DNA from: Zonotrichia leucophrys gambelii
Lineage: Eukaryota; Chordata; Aves; Passeriformes; Passerellidae
Length of the DNA stretch: 64,000 nucleotides
Assembly (NCBI RefSeq): GCF_028769735.1
Contig: NC_088188.1
Coordinates: 806,001 to 870,000 of the forward strand
Reading direction: 5' to 3'
Made by a program: the position numbers and the translations under genes. Under the pieces are notes generated by a model. It had not been told where the DNA came from, ran no database searches, and saw only the letters and a list, made by a program, of their open reading frames with translations. Below are positions 1 through 12,805 of the stretch, piece after piece (within the stretch, counting starts at the first letter, position 1; every line of letters starts with the position of its first letter).

Positions 1-734
1 GGCCATCTGCTGCTTCCCCCCTGATCTCTGCTGTGCCCCCATTTTTTTTCCATCACCCCTTACCCTGGAGCTGGGACAGGTTTCTGTCCTGGCCAATGAG
101 CTGCAGGAGGTGACAGGGTGTGGGATGGGGCTTTGGAGAGGTCTCACAGCCAGACCAGCAGTGGTGATCCACACTCCAAGGGTCACTGTGCTGGCATTCC
201 TAGCTTTCCCCACTGCCTGCCTTGACCCCCTGCTCATGGCAAAGCCTGGATTTCCATCCCAGGGCCAGGCATGTCCTGTGCAGTGCCCAAAGACACTCTC
301 CAGCTCAGGGGAGCTTGCTGGGAAGGCTCAGCCTTGCTGAGGCCAGGCCAACCCCAGCTCAGTCCTGTGTGGTGTCTGGGACGTTTCTGTGGCTGCCACA
401 TTTGCACACTCTGACCCTTGTCACCCTCCAAGGACGCAACCAGAGGCTGCCCACAGCTGTGGGCCCTGTGTGGCCCCAGCCTTGAAGAAGGTGCCTGTCC
501 AGGACAGAGAGGCTGCAGAGCCCTGATGGGCAGCACGATCTGCGCTCCTTCCATGTTGGAACTGCCCTGTGCTTGTCTCCAGGGCTTGTCTGGGGACAAG
601 CCTGGGGGGACACACTGGGCAGGATTTCCACAACGTGCTCTGAAACACCAGCTCCATCATTTTATAGGAGGTGTTCTGAGGCAGTCAGGGAACACTGTCC
701 TTCCTGTCTGCTGGGAGGGACAGAAGGAAGGACA
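1..734. other. intergenic DNA, no gene seen
   Basis: GC-rich DNA with short overlapping open frames on both strands, none with a recognisable domain or convincing splice structure. Nothing identifiable is present before the CR1 fragment that follows. Confidence 0.6.
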
Positions 735-1196
735 CGGAGCTGTTGGAGCGAGTCCAGGACAGGCACAAGTGGATCAGAGGGATGGAGCAGCTCTGCTGTG
801 AGGACAGGATGAGAGAATTGGGATTGTTCAGCCTGGAGAAGAGAACAATTCAGGGTGATCTGACTGAGGCCTTCCAGTTCTTGAAGGAGATTTACAGAAA
901 AGATGGAGAGAGACTATTTCCAAGGGCCTGGAGTGATAAGACAAGGGGGAAATAGGTTCAAATTTACAGAGAGCAGGATTCCAATTGGATATTAGGAAAA
1001 AAATCCTACCTGTGAAGATGCTGAGGCCCTGGCACAGGGTGCCCAGAGCAGCTGTGGCTGCCCCTGGATCCCTGGCAGTGCCCAAGGCCAGGCTGGAGAG
1101 GGCTTGGAGCAGCCTGGGATAGGGAAGGTGCCCATGGCAGGGGTGGGATGAGATCAGCTTTAAGTTCCCTTCCAACTAAACCATTCCATGATTCTG
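735..1196 (+). mobile_element. truncated CR1 LINE, 3' part
   Basis: The block carries signatures of the 3' end of avian CR1: a 'caggatgagagaattggg' type segment, 'ggcacagggtgcccagagcagctgtgg', 'cccaaggccaggctggag', and an end at 'ccattccatgattct'. Orientation is plus because the diagnostic 3' terminus lies on the right. It is 5'-truncated, as nearly all CR1 copies are, and has no intact reverse transcriptase frame. Subfamily not assigned. Confidence 0.9.
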
Positions 1197-1799
1197 CAGG
1201 TCTGTTGGGACATCACCATCATCCTTCTCACTGCCCAAACCAGGAACACACAGGAAGAGCCCTGGCTTTCCCAGACTCCTCGTGCACAAGCTGCACAGCA
1301 GGACTGAAGGTGTCCTCTGGCCATGGGGCTGCTGGGGACACAGGGGACACTGCAGGGAACCCTCCAGCCCTGGGGCAGAGCATCAAGAGCTGAGTAAAGA
1401 GCTGAGTAAAGCCTCTTCCAGCTTCTGTCTGGCTCTGCTGCTTGTACGTGTGCCCTGCACCCAGATGGGGACAACCTGTGCCCAGGGGCTGGTGCCAGCT
1501 TGTCCCTTACACCTTATCCAGGGGAAAAGGCGTTTCCTGTGGGTATCCTGCCCATCAGCTGCAATGACTCATACTGCTGGTTTCCTCTCCCAGCCCCTTC
1601 TGCACCTCCTGGCCTCTCCCTCCCACTTCCACCCTTCCTTGGCAGGGAAGGGTGTGAAATACTCAGTTTATCGCAGCCCTGCTCCCCAGGGATTGCAGGG
1701 CTTGTCCTGGGCAGGCACCTCCCTGCCCCACAGCACAGGGATGGGGGATTGGGCAGCCCATGGGGCTCATCTGGCCCCAGCGCTCCTGCTGCTCTCTGA

Positions 1800-1946
1800 G
1801 CACTCTGGGCATCCTGGGAACCCTGAGCCCCTGGAACACCTCGGGCATCCTCGGCATCCTGGGCATCCTAGGAACCCTGTGCATCCTTGTGCATCCTGAG
1901 CACCTTGGATGCACGGGGCATTCTGGGCATCGTGGACATCCTGAGC
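1800..1946. repeat. short minisatellite of GGCATCCT-type units
   Basis: Repeated 'gggcatcctgg', 'gaaccctg' and 'gcatcct' words recur every 9-24 bases. Degenerate tandem repeat with no coding meaning; the frames across it on both strands are products of the repeat. Confidence 0.75.
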
Positions 1947-2437
1947 CTGAGAATCTGCTTTCAAAGATTGGCCTTTTGGGGAATCCTCAAACCTAGAGGA
2001 TTGCCCAAAACCTTCCTTGGCCATCTCCTTAGGGAAACCCCTCTGGCACAGCCATGCACCTCTAGATGCCCCACAGTTGTGAGCTGGGGTGAAAACAGAT
2101 TCCCCCAGCTGATATTTTGGGCACAAAAGGGGCAGGTTTGGTGGCAAACGCACACCACTCATCTGGCCAAGTGTGCTCACCTGTCCTGAGAGTTGCTTGT
2201 CCTGGAGTGTCTCATGGTGACTCCTCATTCCATGCCCATTCCCTGCCTCAAGGAGGGGAAGGCAGAAAATTCCGGCAGTGAGATTCATGTGGTCTTGACA
2301 CAATTCATTTGGGGAAGAAAGAAGGGGGTTGTGCTTAAAGGTTTGTGAGACTTGGCTTGTGTCCCTGCCTCTGCCATGCTTCAGTCCCAAGGAGCCCTGG
2401 GAAATGCCATGGAGCAAAATGCTCCCCACCGCCTTGG

Positions 2438-2732
2438 GGAGGTGACACCAGCACGGTCCCAGCTGCAGGGCCATTGGGGGTGACAGTCCTGTCCCAGCTG
2501 CTGGGTCATTGGGGGTGACAGCCCTATCCCAGCTGCTGGGCCACTGGGGGTGACAGCCCTGTCCCAGCTGCTGGGCCACTGGGGGTGACAGCCCTGTCCT
2601 GGCTGGGTCACTGGGGTGACAGTCCTGTCCCAGCTGCTGGGCCCCTTGTGGTGACAGTCCTGTCCTGGCTGCTGGGTCACTGGGGGTGACAGCCCTGTCC
2701 CAGCTGCTGGGTCACTGGGGTGACAGTCCTCG
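2438..2732. repeat. minisatellite, about 36-bp period
   Basis: About eight imperfect units built on 'tgacagccctgtcccagc', 'tgctgggtcactggggg'. Units vary by small indels; one lacks most of the 'agctgctgg' part. Intergenic. Confidence 0.9.
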
Positions 2733-3639
2733 TGCCTGCCCTGGACCGAGGATGGGCCATTCCCTGCACTTGCTCCGTGTGACTTCAGGAGCTGACTGAT
2801 GTCTCCCTGTTTGAGGCCCCCTCAGCTCGGCTCCATTTAAGGGGCTTAAGAAGAATTTGAACATTGCTGGAATTCTTCTCTCGCTAACTTTAAACATTCA
2901 TTACTTTAAATGCTAATCCCCTGGGATTATTCCATTGGAGAGAGAGATGTAAAGCAGGGGAAGAGAACAGAGTGTCTTCTTGCCCATTGCACACCACTCA
3001 ACAGCTCTTTTGGGGAGGGAAGTGTGAAAATGCCAATGTGAGCTTCTCCAAACCTGGCGTGATTTTTACACTTCAGTGTGGACTCTCAAACAAGCCAAGT
3101 CTGAAGTGTCTTGTTCCAGCTGGTTTTGAGTCGTACATGCCCAAAGTGTCTCCGTGGAGCACGAGGGGGAAATGTGTATTTTTCCATGTGTGTGACTCAG
3201 AAATGACTGAACCCAGTCGGTTCCAATTTCTTGAAAAATCCACTTTTGGCTTGAACCCAAGAGTGGAAAGTTTCAACCAAAAAAGAGTTGATTTGAGCTC
3301 TAAATAACATGAAAAAAGGCTTAGAAGGGAAACTGGATTTCAACCATCATTATGGCAATCACTCCTCATGGCCCTCTGACAGCAGAGCAAGTAGTGAAAG
3401 TAATTCCCAAGGAAAATTCACTTGGATTCCTTGGGCAGGTCGGGATTGGGCTGCAGATGCTTTGTAAAGGCCGTTCACAGGCGGGAGAGGGACCAGCCCT
3501 TGGAACGGCCAAGGAACAGGAGAGCTCAGCTCCAAAGGATGGATATCAGCCCTGGGCCTTGGTACAGGGCAAGGCTTTGGGATGGAGGCACAGCCCTGCC
3601 CACAGAGATGTCCCTCGCTCCTCTCCGACTTGTGCCTTC

Positions 3640-4110
3640 CCTGCAAAGCGCCCTGTTCACTCAGGGAAGATTTATTTATTCCCTGAGAAGTGCCGGCATA
3701 ATTTGAAGCCACAATTAATTAAAGACTGCTGCAGTCTGCTTGCAAACAGGAAGCGAGGCAGAGAAAGAGACACAATCTCCTGAAAACAGACATGTTGTGA
3801 ATTAGCTCTAATCAGCCTAACAATGATGGATGCACTCTCCCAGCGGCTTTCATCTGTGAGCTGATTATGCTGATGGTTGTGAAGGCCCTATGCTGGATTA
3901 GGATGAGGTGGACAGGCTGATGGCCGGGTTTCTCCTGCCTTTCGAGGATGCTGGATCTCGGCACGGCAGCGCTGTCCAACTTGGCCGTGGTCACACCAAT
4001 AAATCAATGGCCGGGCTATAACCGGCGATGTGGCTCCCTGGCTCTGAAGAGAGGCCAGCAGATTTCCCTGAAAGGAGCAGTCTGTTTATACTTCGGGAAA
4101 AAAAATTCCT
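3640..4110. promoter_or_regulatory. AT-rich island, candidate distal regulatory element
   Basis: A marked fall in GC content within GC-rich DNA. It is dense in A/T words such as 'tttatttattccc', 'acaattaattaaag', 'gtgaattagctctaatcagc', 'aataaatcaatgg' and 'cctttaattggaatg', and does not resemble CR1, LTR or simple repeat. Such non-repetitive AT islands in avian intergenic DNA are often old conserved non-coding elements. That reading is inference from composition only. Confidence 0.35.
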
Positions 4111-4372
4111 TTAATTGGAATGAAAGCCAGGACCATGTGTTGCAGGACATCGTAGTATGGCACGGAGCTGCAGGAGGGGAGAGATCACTGCCTCCAAGCA
4201 CAGCCAGCTCCAAGGAGAGACCAGGTGGCTTTGGGCTTTGTCCAGGCCAGTTGTGAACATCTCCAAAGAGGATTTTCACCCTTGCTGTGCAAATCTCTCT
4301 TTTTCTTCACCTCATGCTGGATTTTCTCTCATCACAGCTTGTGCTGGCAGCCCCTGGATCCTTCTCACACCC

Positions 4373-4425
4373 CTGCCTAATGAGTTACAAGACAGTCTGG
4401 CCCTGTTCTGCAACTCATTAGGCAG
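4373..4425. repeat. perfect 14-bp inverted repeat with 25-bp spacer
   Basis: CTGCCTAATGAGTT at 4373-4386 is the exact reverse complement of AACTCATTAGGCAG at 4412-4425, separated by 25 bases. It could form a hairpin or a paired protein-binding site; each arm holds a TAAT core and a TGAGT half-site. No transposon termini or target duplication seen. Confidence 0.85.
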
Positions 4426-4429
4426 TTGA

Positions 4430-7400
4430 AAACAGCAATTAGAGAGTCCCTTACTGATAAATCCCTCATTGTCCCCTCAGGCACCATGTGCTCCAGTCCC
4501 TTCCCATCTTGGCCAGGACAGGACTCACCCCAGCAGGTCACTTTTTATGGCCATCCCAAAGTCCCATCAAGAGCAGATCTGGGTGTGGGACAGATTCTTC
4601 AGGGTAAAAATGGCTGTGACTGGAGCCACCCCCAGGTTCCTGCTCACTGCCTGGTCAGCCAAGGACCTGACTCAAGGGGGCAAGGGGCTGGGCAGGGCTG
4701 GGGCTGGGGGAGGACAGGGCTCATGAAGAAACATGAGTCCAAAGCATGAAGAGAGATGTGTGCTGTAGCAGGAGCCCATGGAGCTCCTCCCAGGGTACCT
4801 GGTAATGTGAGAGGGCACTAGGGATGAATGAGGACATGGGATTATTGTGGGATAGGGAATGCCATGTAGAAAACCAATCTATCAGTGGGGATATTCCAGA
4901 ATCCTGCTCAGAGGAAAGGGCTTTGAGGGTTGATATGCTGAGCTTTGGCTGACTTTGGCTGCAGGCTCTGCTTTGGGAAGAGAAATGTCAGCAGGACTAG
5001 AGACACTAAGTGGAGAGACATGGGCACCTCCAGAGCACTGTGGCTGCCTCCAGACTGGGATCTGCAGCCTGGACAAAGGAGGCCGTGGACAGAAGTTCCC
5101 GGTGATGCCCAAGTCCGCTTGGAGGCTGCTGGAGTCACTGAAGACATCACAGAGGAAAAGTGGTGGGTGGGATGAGGTCTGTCCCCATCCCCTGGGGAGC
5201 TGGGACAGGGACACCCTGTGGAGGGATGTCCTGGCTGAGCTGTGCTCAAGGGGCTGTGGAGCAGGAGCCAGCACAGCCCCAGGGGGCTTTTCCCTTTGAT
5301 TGTGCCCAAGTCCTTTTTAGGCCCTGTAGTGAGCAAGTCTGCACATGTCCCTTGATCACAACTACTCATAAATCTTGCTGTCACTGAGGGAGCCTTTCAC
5401 TTCCAGATATAGATTGGAGAGCAAATGCTACTGGCTATTCTGGGATGTGGCAGCTGATAGATGGCTCCAGAATTTACTATTTTAGACTTGGACTTTGCTG
5501 TTGGGGAACACGATGGAGAAGCCAGTTGTGGAATGTGCACGTTGGCCACGTAGGATTCATCTAAAACAGACTGAAGAATTACCCCTGGCAGATCAACAGT
5601 GCAGGTGGAGGATTCCTCTTTCCCGTATTGGGAAATTTTTAGGGATTCAAGTCAACTGAGCTGAAGAGGCCAGAGGCTGAAGATGCTGGGGGATGACAGG
5701 ATTTTCAAGGCAAAGGTACAAAACTTGGTGGTACCTCTCACAGCAATGGTTTTCCCATTAAAATCACAGTGAGAATGAGCAGAGCTTAAAGAGACCAGGA
5801 AAATCTTCAGGGAAAAGTCTGAGGAGCTGGAAGTGCCCAGTGGAAGTGAGAACTGCCAGAAGTCAAGCTGAGCTGGACCTTGGGAAGGTGCAAATAGTGA
5901 CAGACTCTGTGCTGGGTCACTGAAGGGAAGGGGTTGATGTGAGTGGAGAAGAGTGGAAATTAAAGGTGATCTTGGGATGGGCCCACCCTAAATACATCAC
6001 ATTTCTTGTGACATCAACTCAATCATCACAGGGTGGCTCATGGTGATGTCCCCAGGAAATCAAACCCAGTGGTGGTCTCAGCCCACCCACAGGAACCGAC
6101 TCCAGTTTAGCATGGCTCCCATGGGAACAAGTCAGTGTGGACTGGGGAGGGCCAGCAGGAGTGGGGCTCCTCAGCCAGCACCAGCACTGGGACAGGTCCC
6201 CTTGGAGCCCTGGGACTCTCCTGTCCCTGAGTCAGGGGACTGGAGGAGGTCCTTGTAGAGCTGGGGGATCCCACTTGTGGGGCTCTGCTGAGGCAGATTG
6301 CTGGAAGAGGCACAGAAGGATTCAGGCTGGTAGAGAACATCTCTGGTGCCTCAGGACCAGGAGAACGTAAGGGCTGGACCAAATTTTCCAGGAATGAAAT
6401 GTGGGAATTGGCAGGACCATAATGTGGAGTGTGCTTGGTCTGTGGTACTGATGCTGCTGGGAGGCAGCGAGGTCTGGCCCACGGCATCGTGTGGATGCTG
6501 AATCCATAGATTTTATTGGTGTGGATTTTCCCTCTGGGGCTCATGAAGGACATAGAAACACTAACCTTGGAAAGGCTATCCTGAAGGAGCCAGCTGAGTA
6601 ATGAATTTTAGCTGTTAAGGCAATAAATGGGAACACTTGGACATACTTGGGAAATCCAGCCCTCACCAGAGTGAGCATTTTGTAGATGTTGGGAGGAGAA
6701 GATCTGTTCTCAGTGGGCAGAAGGGAGATGAGTCCTTGCTCTGGTTGTAAACGAGGTGCAACCTCCTCCTCCCTCCTCGGACCAGCTGAGCTCTGTCCCT
6801 TGCCCTCAGTTCTGGCCCTTCCAGCACCCAGAAGGGATTTCCAGCTCACCAGAACTTTCACTGCTGTCCCACCACGAGCTCCCCCCAGCTTGCCCCAGGG
6901 CCCTGGCCCGGTCCCTGTGCACAGGCACATCGCCTCCAAGGAATGTGCTTTCTTGGGTGGAAACTGTGTCATCGGAGAAATATTTCATATTTTCGTTCGT
7001 TCGCGTTCCCCAAATGAAAAATGAATCGCGAAGTCTCATAAATAAGGGGCTGAGTTTCTCATTTACATATTTCTGTGGTTCTTGGAGCAGGGGTGGCCGG
7101 GGCCCTGCCAACCATGTCCTAAGCCTTCCCCTCCTGCACCTTGGCTCCCGCTGGCAGCTGCCTGCGCTCCCTGGAACGGGAGAGCTCGGACCAGCTCCGC
7201 GTCGCTGAGGTCACTCTGCCTCCTGCCAACATCCCGTGCAGCTGCTGGCACCGGCGGGGCAGGGAAAGCTTGGAGCCTCGAGAAATCCCGCCCCCAGGCA
7301 GGTTTTTGGGATGCAAAGAGGGGTTTGCATAGAGCCGGAGGGGGAAAACCCCGTGGCACGGTCCCAGCTTGGCTCTGGTGACAGGTCCAGGGTGATGGTA

Positions 7401-9490
7401 CCTGTTGAGGGGAGAAGGGGTGGCTGGGGAAACATGAGGGGTGGACCTGGGAGAGCAGAGGGCAGGGACTGCAGGGGAGGAGGAGATCACAGAAGGGGAA
7501 CAGGCAGCAGGTGGATGAGCAGAGGCTGGTGAGGCCCTGCCTTAACACTGCAAGCACAGGGTTGTCCTATGCTCCCTCCTTGGGCCCTCACTTGCCATAG
7601 CCCAGCTGCACTGCAGCTCCATCTCCTCTCCTCTCCTTGGCCCTCTCCCCTTGCTCCATGGCCACTTGGCACTTTGCCTTGTCCATTTTCTCCCTGTCCC
7701 TGTGGGAACTCTGCACCCCCACAGTCAAATGTCGCCCCACATCCAAGCGACTCCTCTGAGCTGCAGCACCTGGCACAGGCAGGTTGGAGAGAGGGGCAGA
7801 AACTCTGGGCATCCCCTGCAGATTCCCCCAAAATGTTTGTAGCAAGGTGTGCTGGGATTTCTGCCTGGGGCAGGTGTTTTCCTCACAGTCCCTCCAAAGA
7901 GGCCTCTGAAGGGCTGCAGTGGTACAGGGCAGCAAGGAGCCCCTCTGGGTGCACCAGGAGACCACCCCAGGGTGCTCTCCTGGGCTGGGAGGGGCATCTC
8001 CCCTCTGGGATGCTGCTGATCTCCAGCTGTGGCCTCCAGCAGCCTGACCCTCTCCTGGTGCACTCCTGGGTTTGGATATGGGGCTTGGCAGCTGGACATG
8101 CACTACAGGCACCAGATGTGGCCACAGCTGTCCATGCCCAAACTCCAGGCCAGGGTTGGAGTTTCAGGTGGGCCACTTCCTCCTGGTACTGTAGGGGAAG
8201 TCCAGTTGGTGTCACCCAAGGGTTAATGGCAATAAACCATGCTGCTGAAGGGATCTTCTGGTTTCAATTTAATTTAGCATTTGCGTGTGGATTACACTCA
8301 AGGATGTTCATACTCACTTAATAACCTCCCCACTCAGGCACCGCAGAGATGAGCGGTGCCAGAGCCCAGGGAGGAAGGGCAGTGTTTAACACTTGTCCCC
8401 CTGAAAGGTGACCCCACTTTCCCAGGCCTCAGGAGCAAAGAGAGCTGGACACCTGGCTGTGGAGCCATAGTGATGTCCAAGGACAAGAGAAGAGCTCAGC
8501 AGAGCCCCCCATGCTTGGGAGAGATGTGTCCATGAGCTCTCCATTAGGCTCTTCCAAGAGTAGATCAAGAGCAAGGGACATGGGTTGGCCAGAGTCTCCC
8601 TGTCCTCCTGAACTCTCCGTCCATGGTAGGATGTCTCAAGCCCTGGCAATGCCATGTGAGTCATGGATTATGCACCCCAATCCACTGGGAGCAGAACAAG
8701 TGCACCCTTGGTGGTGGGAAGCCCACACCAACATTGCTTTTGCCATCCACCTGGCCCAGGCACACAGAGCCCGTGGCCCTGCCTTGGTTTCCACCTGCTC
8801 CTCTCTCTTGTGGGAATTCAGTCATGCAGAAAAATGGGTTTGGAGTAGGAGCGTGTCCTGCAAAGTTGTCTAAACATAGCCCAAGGGAAGAGGAATGCAG
8901 GGCAAGGCCTGGGCACAGCAAAAATAGCTCAGAGCCTGCTGCTCACAGCTCAGCATCCTTTGGGACAGCCAGGTCCCAGGCATCTGGGCAGGCACAAGCA
9001 GCCAGGGCTGCCCTGGAGCGAGGGACTGTGCCAGGCTGGCAGGGACAGAGCGTACAGTTCTCACCAAGCCTCCTCAGCCGTGCTGGGCTTGGGACAGCAG
9101 TGGCCCTGGAGATGCTGAAACCTGTGTCAGAGGGGCTGTAAGAACACCAGGAATGTGCTGGGGCTCTGCTTGTTCCCTGACCCTGTCCCTGGAGGAGAGC
9201 AGGGCTGAGGGCCCCCTGTCCAGAGCCTCCCCAGCAGACTAGGGAACAGACTGGGGACATTCTTCCAGATGCTGGTGGTGATCCTGGTGCTGCAGGATAG
9301 GGAAGTCACAGTGCCTCAGGTGTGCAGGGGAGAGCTGCTGGGAGCCCCACACAGGACAAGGAGGATTGGCTCCATCAGAGGAGAGTGTCCTGGCCTTCCT
9401 GAAGCATCCCAGGGTACAGCTCCTCCCCTCTGTCCATCTGACAATGGGCCATGGACCTGTTCTGAGCCATGGACAGTCCAATGGACACAA
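4430..9490. other. intergenic DNA with two small AT-rich islands
   Basis: No gene recognised. Two stretches stand out from GC-rich surroundings: 6950-7080 (with 'aaatatttcatattttcg' and 'ctcatttacatatttctg') and 8225-8330 (with 'caatttaatttagcatttg' and 'ctcacttaataacc'). Both look like unique sequence and may be regulatory; the rest is featureless. Confidence 0.5.
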
Positions 9491-9580
9491 TCCAGGGGTG
9501 ATTGGCTCCAGGTGTCCCTGCTCGAGCAGGGGGCTGGAGATGACCTGGCCAACCTCAGCTAGTCTGTGATTCAGTGACTT
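9490..9580 (+). mobile_element. CR1 3'-end remnant
   Basis: Resembles the CR1 tail: 'tgctcgagcagggggctgga', 'gatgacctggccaacctcagc', 'tctgtgattcagtga'. Diverged and short, so an old insertion; plus orientation from the tail. Confidence 0.7.
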
Positions 9581-12209
9581 TCCCTCTCTCCAGCCACTGA
9601 ACATCATCTTCCCAGAGCCATCTCCCTTCTCCAATCCCAGGTTCCTGGAGCACTGACCAGCAGGGTGTTCCTGTCTCCCCATCCTTCTGTGCTTGGTCAG
9701 AGGACACAGAGGCCCTGTGGCCAGTGGTGGAGCCTCCCCAAGGTCTGTTCAGCTGGGCTGGTACACACGTTCCCTTGGGGAGCATCTGGAGGGATTAGAC
9801 CCTCAGTTTAGACCCTTGTGCAGATGGTCAGCAGGTCCCCATTCCCAGTGACCTCCTCAGGCTGCACAGTCCCACAACACTGGTGACCCTCCACAACCCT
9901 GAACTCCTGGAAACAGCCCAGTGGGTTTGCAGGATGCTGCAGGCTCTGGATCTGCAGTTCCACAACTCTCTGCTCACCCGATTTGCTCCGTGGCTCCATG
10001 CCCAGGGCTGCACTCCATCTCAGTATTCAAATGTGGGCTTGATGGCAGCCTGGATGTGCCTCGTGCCAGAAGGGACCTGATCAGATTAGGTGGTCCTCAG
10101 CAGAGCAGACAAGGTCCTCACCTCCCCGTCTGAGACTCTTTAAAGAAAGCAGAAAGGAGGAAAAGGGAGTTTTTAACATGAAACATCTGGCGAGTTGTTC
10201 TGCTCTGCACACCAGGATGGGAGGGAAACATGTCCTCCGGGCAGAAGTGAGGGAAGAGGAGTTCTCTGGATATTTACAGGGATGGGCACGAGTGCAGCAG
10301 GACCAGCTGTCGCTGTGTACTCACATGTACCCAATGGGCCCAAAGTGCTGCACCCTGCGTGCTCAGGGAGGGAACAGGGGCAGCGCTGTCCACAGCCACC
10401 TGGAAAAGCCTGAAGCCATCTGAAGAGCGCACCAGGGACAGACCTGTGCCACTACCACCAGCTGGCACCAGGCAAGGTCCCAGGTTTCTTTTGGGAGACG
10501 GAAACTCAGCACCCGGAGTGAGAGGGAGCCCGGAGAGTTAAGCAGGGACAGGCTGTAGGAGACTGTTCGAGAACAAAGCGTGCCTGAGAGAGAGCTGTGA
10601 AATACTTGGGAGTCTCTCAAGGAAGCTGGCAGCAGAGCAAGTTCAGATGGACTCAAACATCGTTCCCACCTGGGCTGAGAGCGGGCCAGGGAGCGCGGCA
10701 GGCGGGGCTCGGAGCCTGCGGTGACCCAGACGAACGCTCCCTTTTATCGCCCGGCTTTAAACACGCTTTTATGATGTGCGAGAAGGGGGCAGATGGTTCC
10801 CTAATTAACTGAGAGTGCTGAGTTGTGAAGTGCTGCGAGGAAAAGCAGCTCCAGCGGGGATGGCAGGGCAGTCAGCAGATGAGCCCGTGCCTCTGCCCGG
10901 GGGCAGCTGCCCCTGCCCCGGGCACTGCCCGCCCTGGCAGCCCTGCTCGGACAATGCTCACCCTCACAAATGCCACCTGCAAACCTCTGTCTCGCGAAAG
11001 TGATGCTGATCCGGAGGATGCTGTCATGCAGCACCTCCAAGGGAGCTCATATTGTCACTGCTTCTTCTCCAGTCTCATCTTGCTCTCGGTGTGCTTGGCT
11101 GCTTTTTGCATCCTCCTGGATTAAGACATGACAGCAGTGCCCCTGCATCCAGTGGGTGTCCCATCCATCTGCACCTGTGGAGACCTTCCTGCAGCCACCA
11201 CTCAACTCCCCGTCCTCTCACCTGATCAGGCTGGAGGTCCCCAGATCCAACACTGGGACTGGGAAACACCTTTCCTAAGCAATTCCAATGGACCTAAAGC
11301 CTGATGCTTATCAGTTTTACCTAAACCCAGTAAGTCCGTGATTTCTATCCCAAAACTAATTTCCTAATAATTTGGATTCAAAGTGAAAAAAGCCTGTTTC
11401 AGCCTGAAATGCAATGGCTGGGTTTGCTTTATGTGTTCACCCCTGAAATACAATCCAGTTCCATGCTGGAACAAAAAAAATCACCCAAATTTTCCTTTGA
11501 AATGGTGAAATATTTCATCAATGCTCTATTTGTCTGCAGCCTCTTCAGTGAGCAGCTCACCTGGCCCGAGGCAACAATCTGCAGTCAAAGATTAATTGAA
11601 TTAATTAAATTGAAATATTATCCATGTGCTAGTTACAAATGACGTCTTAACTGGCAGAGTTGAGCCAAAGCATCACCGTGGGCAATGGGATCTGGGTGGC
11701 AGTGCAGAGGTGAACCTGAAAGCTTTCAAAGCTTCCATCCTGCCCATCCCCGAGGCAGTTTTTTGGCACCTGGCTGATGCCAGGGCACTCACGTCATGGG
11801 GAGCAGCAAACACCGGCAGGCAGGAGATGAGGCAGGAGGAATCGCCCTGTTCAGCCTCTGCTCCTGGGAATAAAAGAGAGGAGGACAGTGACGTCTCTGT
11901 TATCTCAGCAATAAGGGACTGAGGGATGGAGATTGCTTGAGACAACAGGTGAAACTCAAGCAGCTGGGAGGGGAATTTAGCCATGGTTGTGCAAGAGGGA
12001 CAATTTGGAGGGAAGGGGTTGTTTGTGTCTGACATTGCAGGAGTTCTGACATTAGGGCAAAGCCCCAAATCCCAGGGGCTGCTGATGCACACTGGCAAAA
12101 AACAGAACCAGAAACACCCCAAAACCTGGCGGAGGAGACGAGCAGCGTATCCAGCAGCAGGATCCACGGCAGCAACCCCCAAATTGTTGGGGAAGATGAG
12201 ACAGGAAAG
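9581..12209. other. intergenic DNA with an AT-rich island at 10725-10850
   Basis: No gene recognised. At 10725-10850 the words 'cccttttatcgcccgg', 'gctttaaacacgctttta' and 'ttccctaattaactgag' form a unique-looking island, and 11580-11640 is strongly AT-rich ('attaattgaattaattaaat'). These are candidate regulatory segments by composition only. Confidence 0.45.
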
Positions 12210-12805
12210 CCTTATAAATATGATTGCCTGGCAAAAGATTTTGAGAATATAGAAACCATAAGTGAGATTGAAATGAAAGCAAGCTTTGAGATACCTCAGT
12301 TACTGAACAACTGGAAAACAATGGTGTGGCCAGCTGAAGGTGATCCCCTTTTGATGGAACAACACCCTCTGCTTGCAGACAGGCCCAAGGGTCAGAGCAG
12401 ACCCTACAGCTTGGCAGAAGGGGCCCAAAGAGGAGTTTTTAGGGTTTAAAATGTAACACAGTATGGTAATGTAATGATTCTTATATGCTGTATGTAAATG
12501 CTGTAGGATTTGTATATTGTACTAGATTGGTTAGTGAGAATTAGAGTATTCAACACAGAAGAAGATTTATGGTATTGTAACGGGAAATTCGATGTCTTAC
12601 CCTTTTACTCTATTATGCTTTTACTCTCTTCCCTTCTCATCCTCTCTCCCCCTCTCTTCTCTCAGCCTGCTCTGAGCTGTGTTTGGCAGCTCCCAGCAGG
12701 GCCCTGCCCCCAGGCCCTTTGCAATAAACCCCAAGTTCCTGACCTGGCTGCAGAGATCTCTGCTCTCTGTCCATCCCCACAGTCCTACCCCGACGCTCCT
12801 ACACC
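12210..12805 (+). mobile_element. candidate solo LTR of an endogenous retrovirus
   Basis: An AT-rich U3-like half (12210-12600) is followed by a pyrimidine-rich stretch, a poly(A) signal AATAAA at 12723-12728 and a short GC-richer tail ending near 'ctcctaca'. This order matches retroviral U3-R-U5 organisation. No gag, pol or env coding sequence flanks it, so it would be a solo LTR. The left edge and target-site duplication are not defined by eye; family not assigned. Confidence 0.55.
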
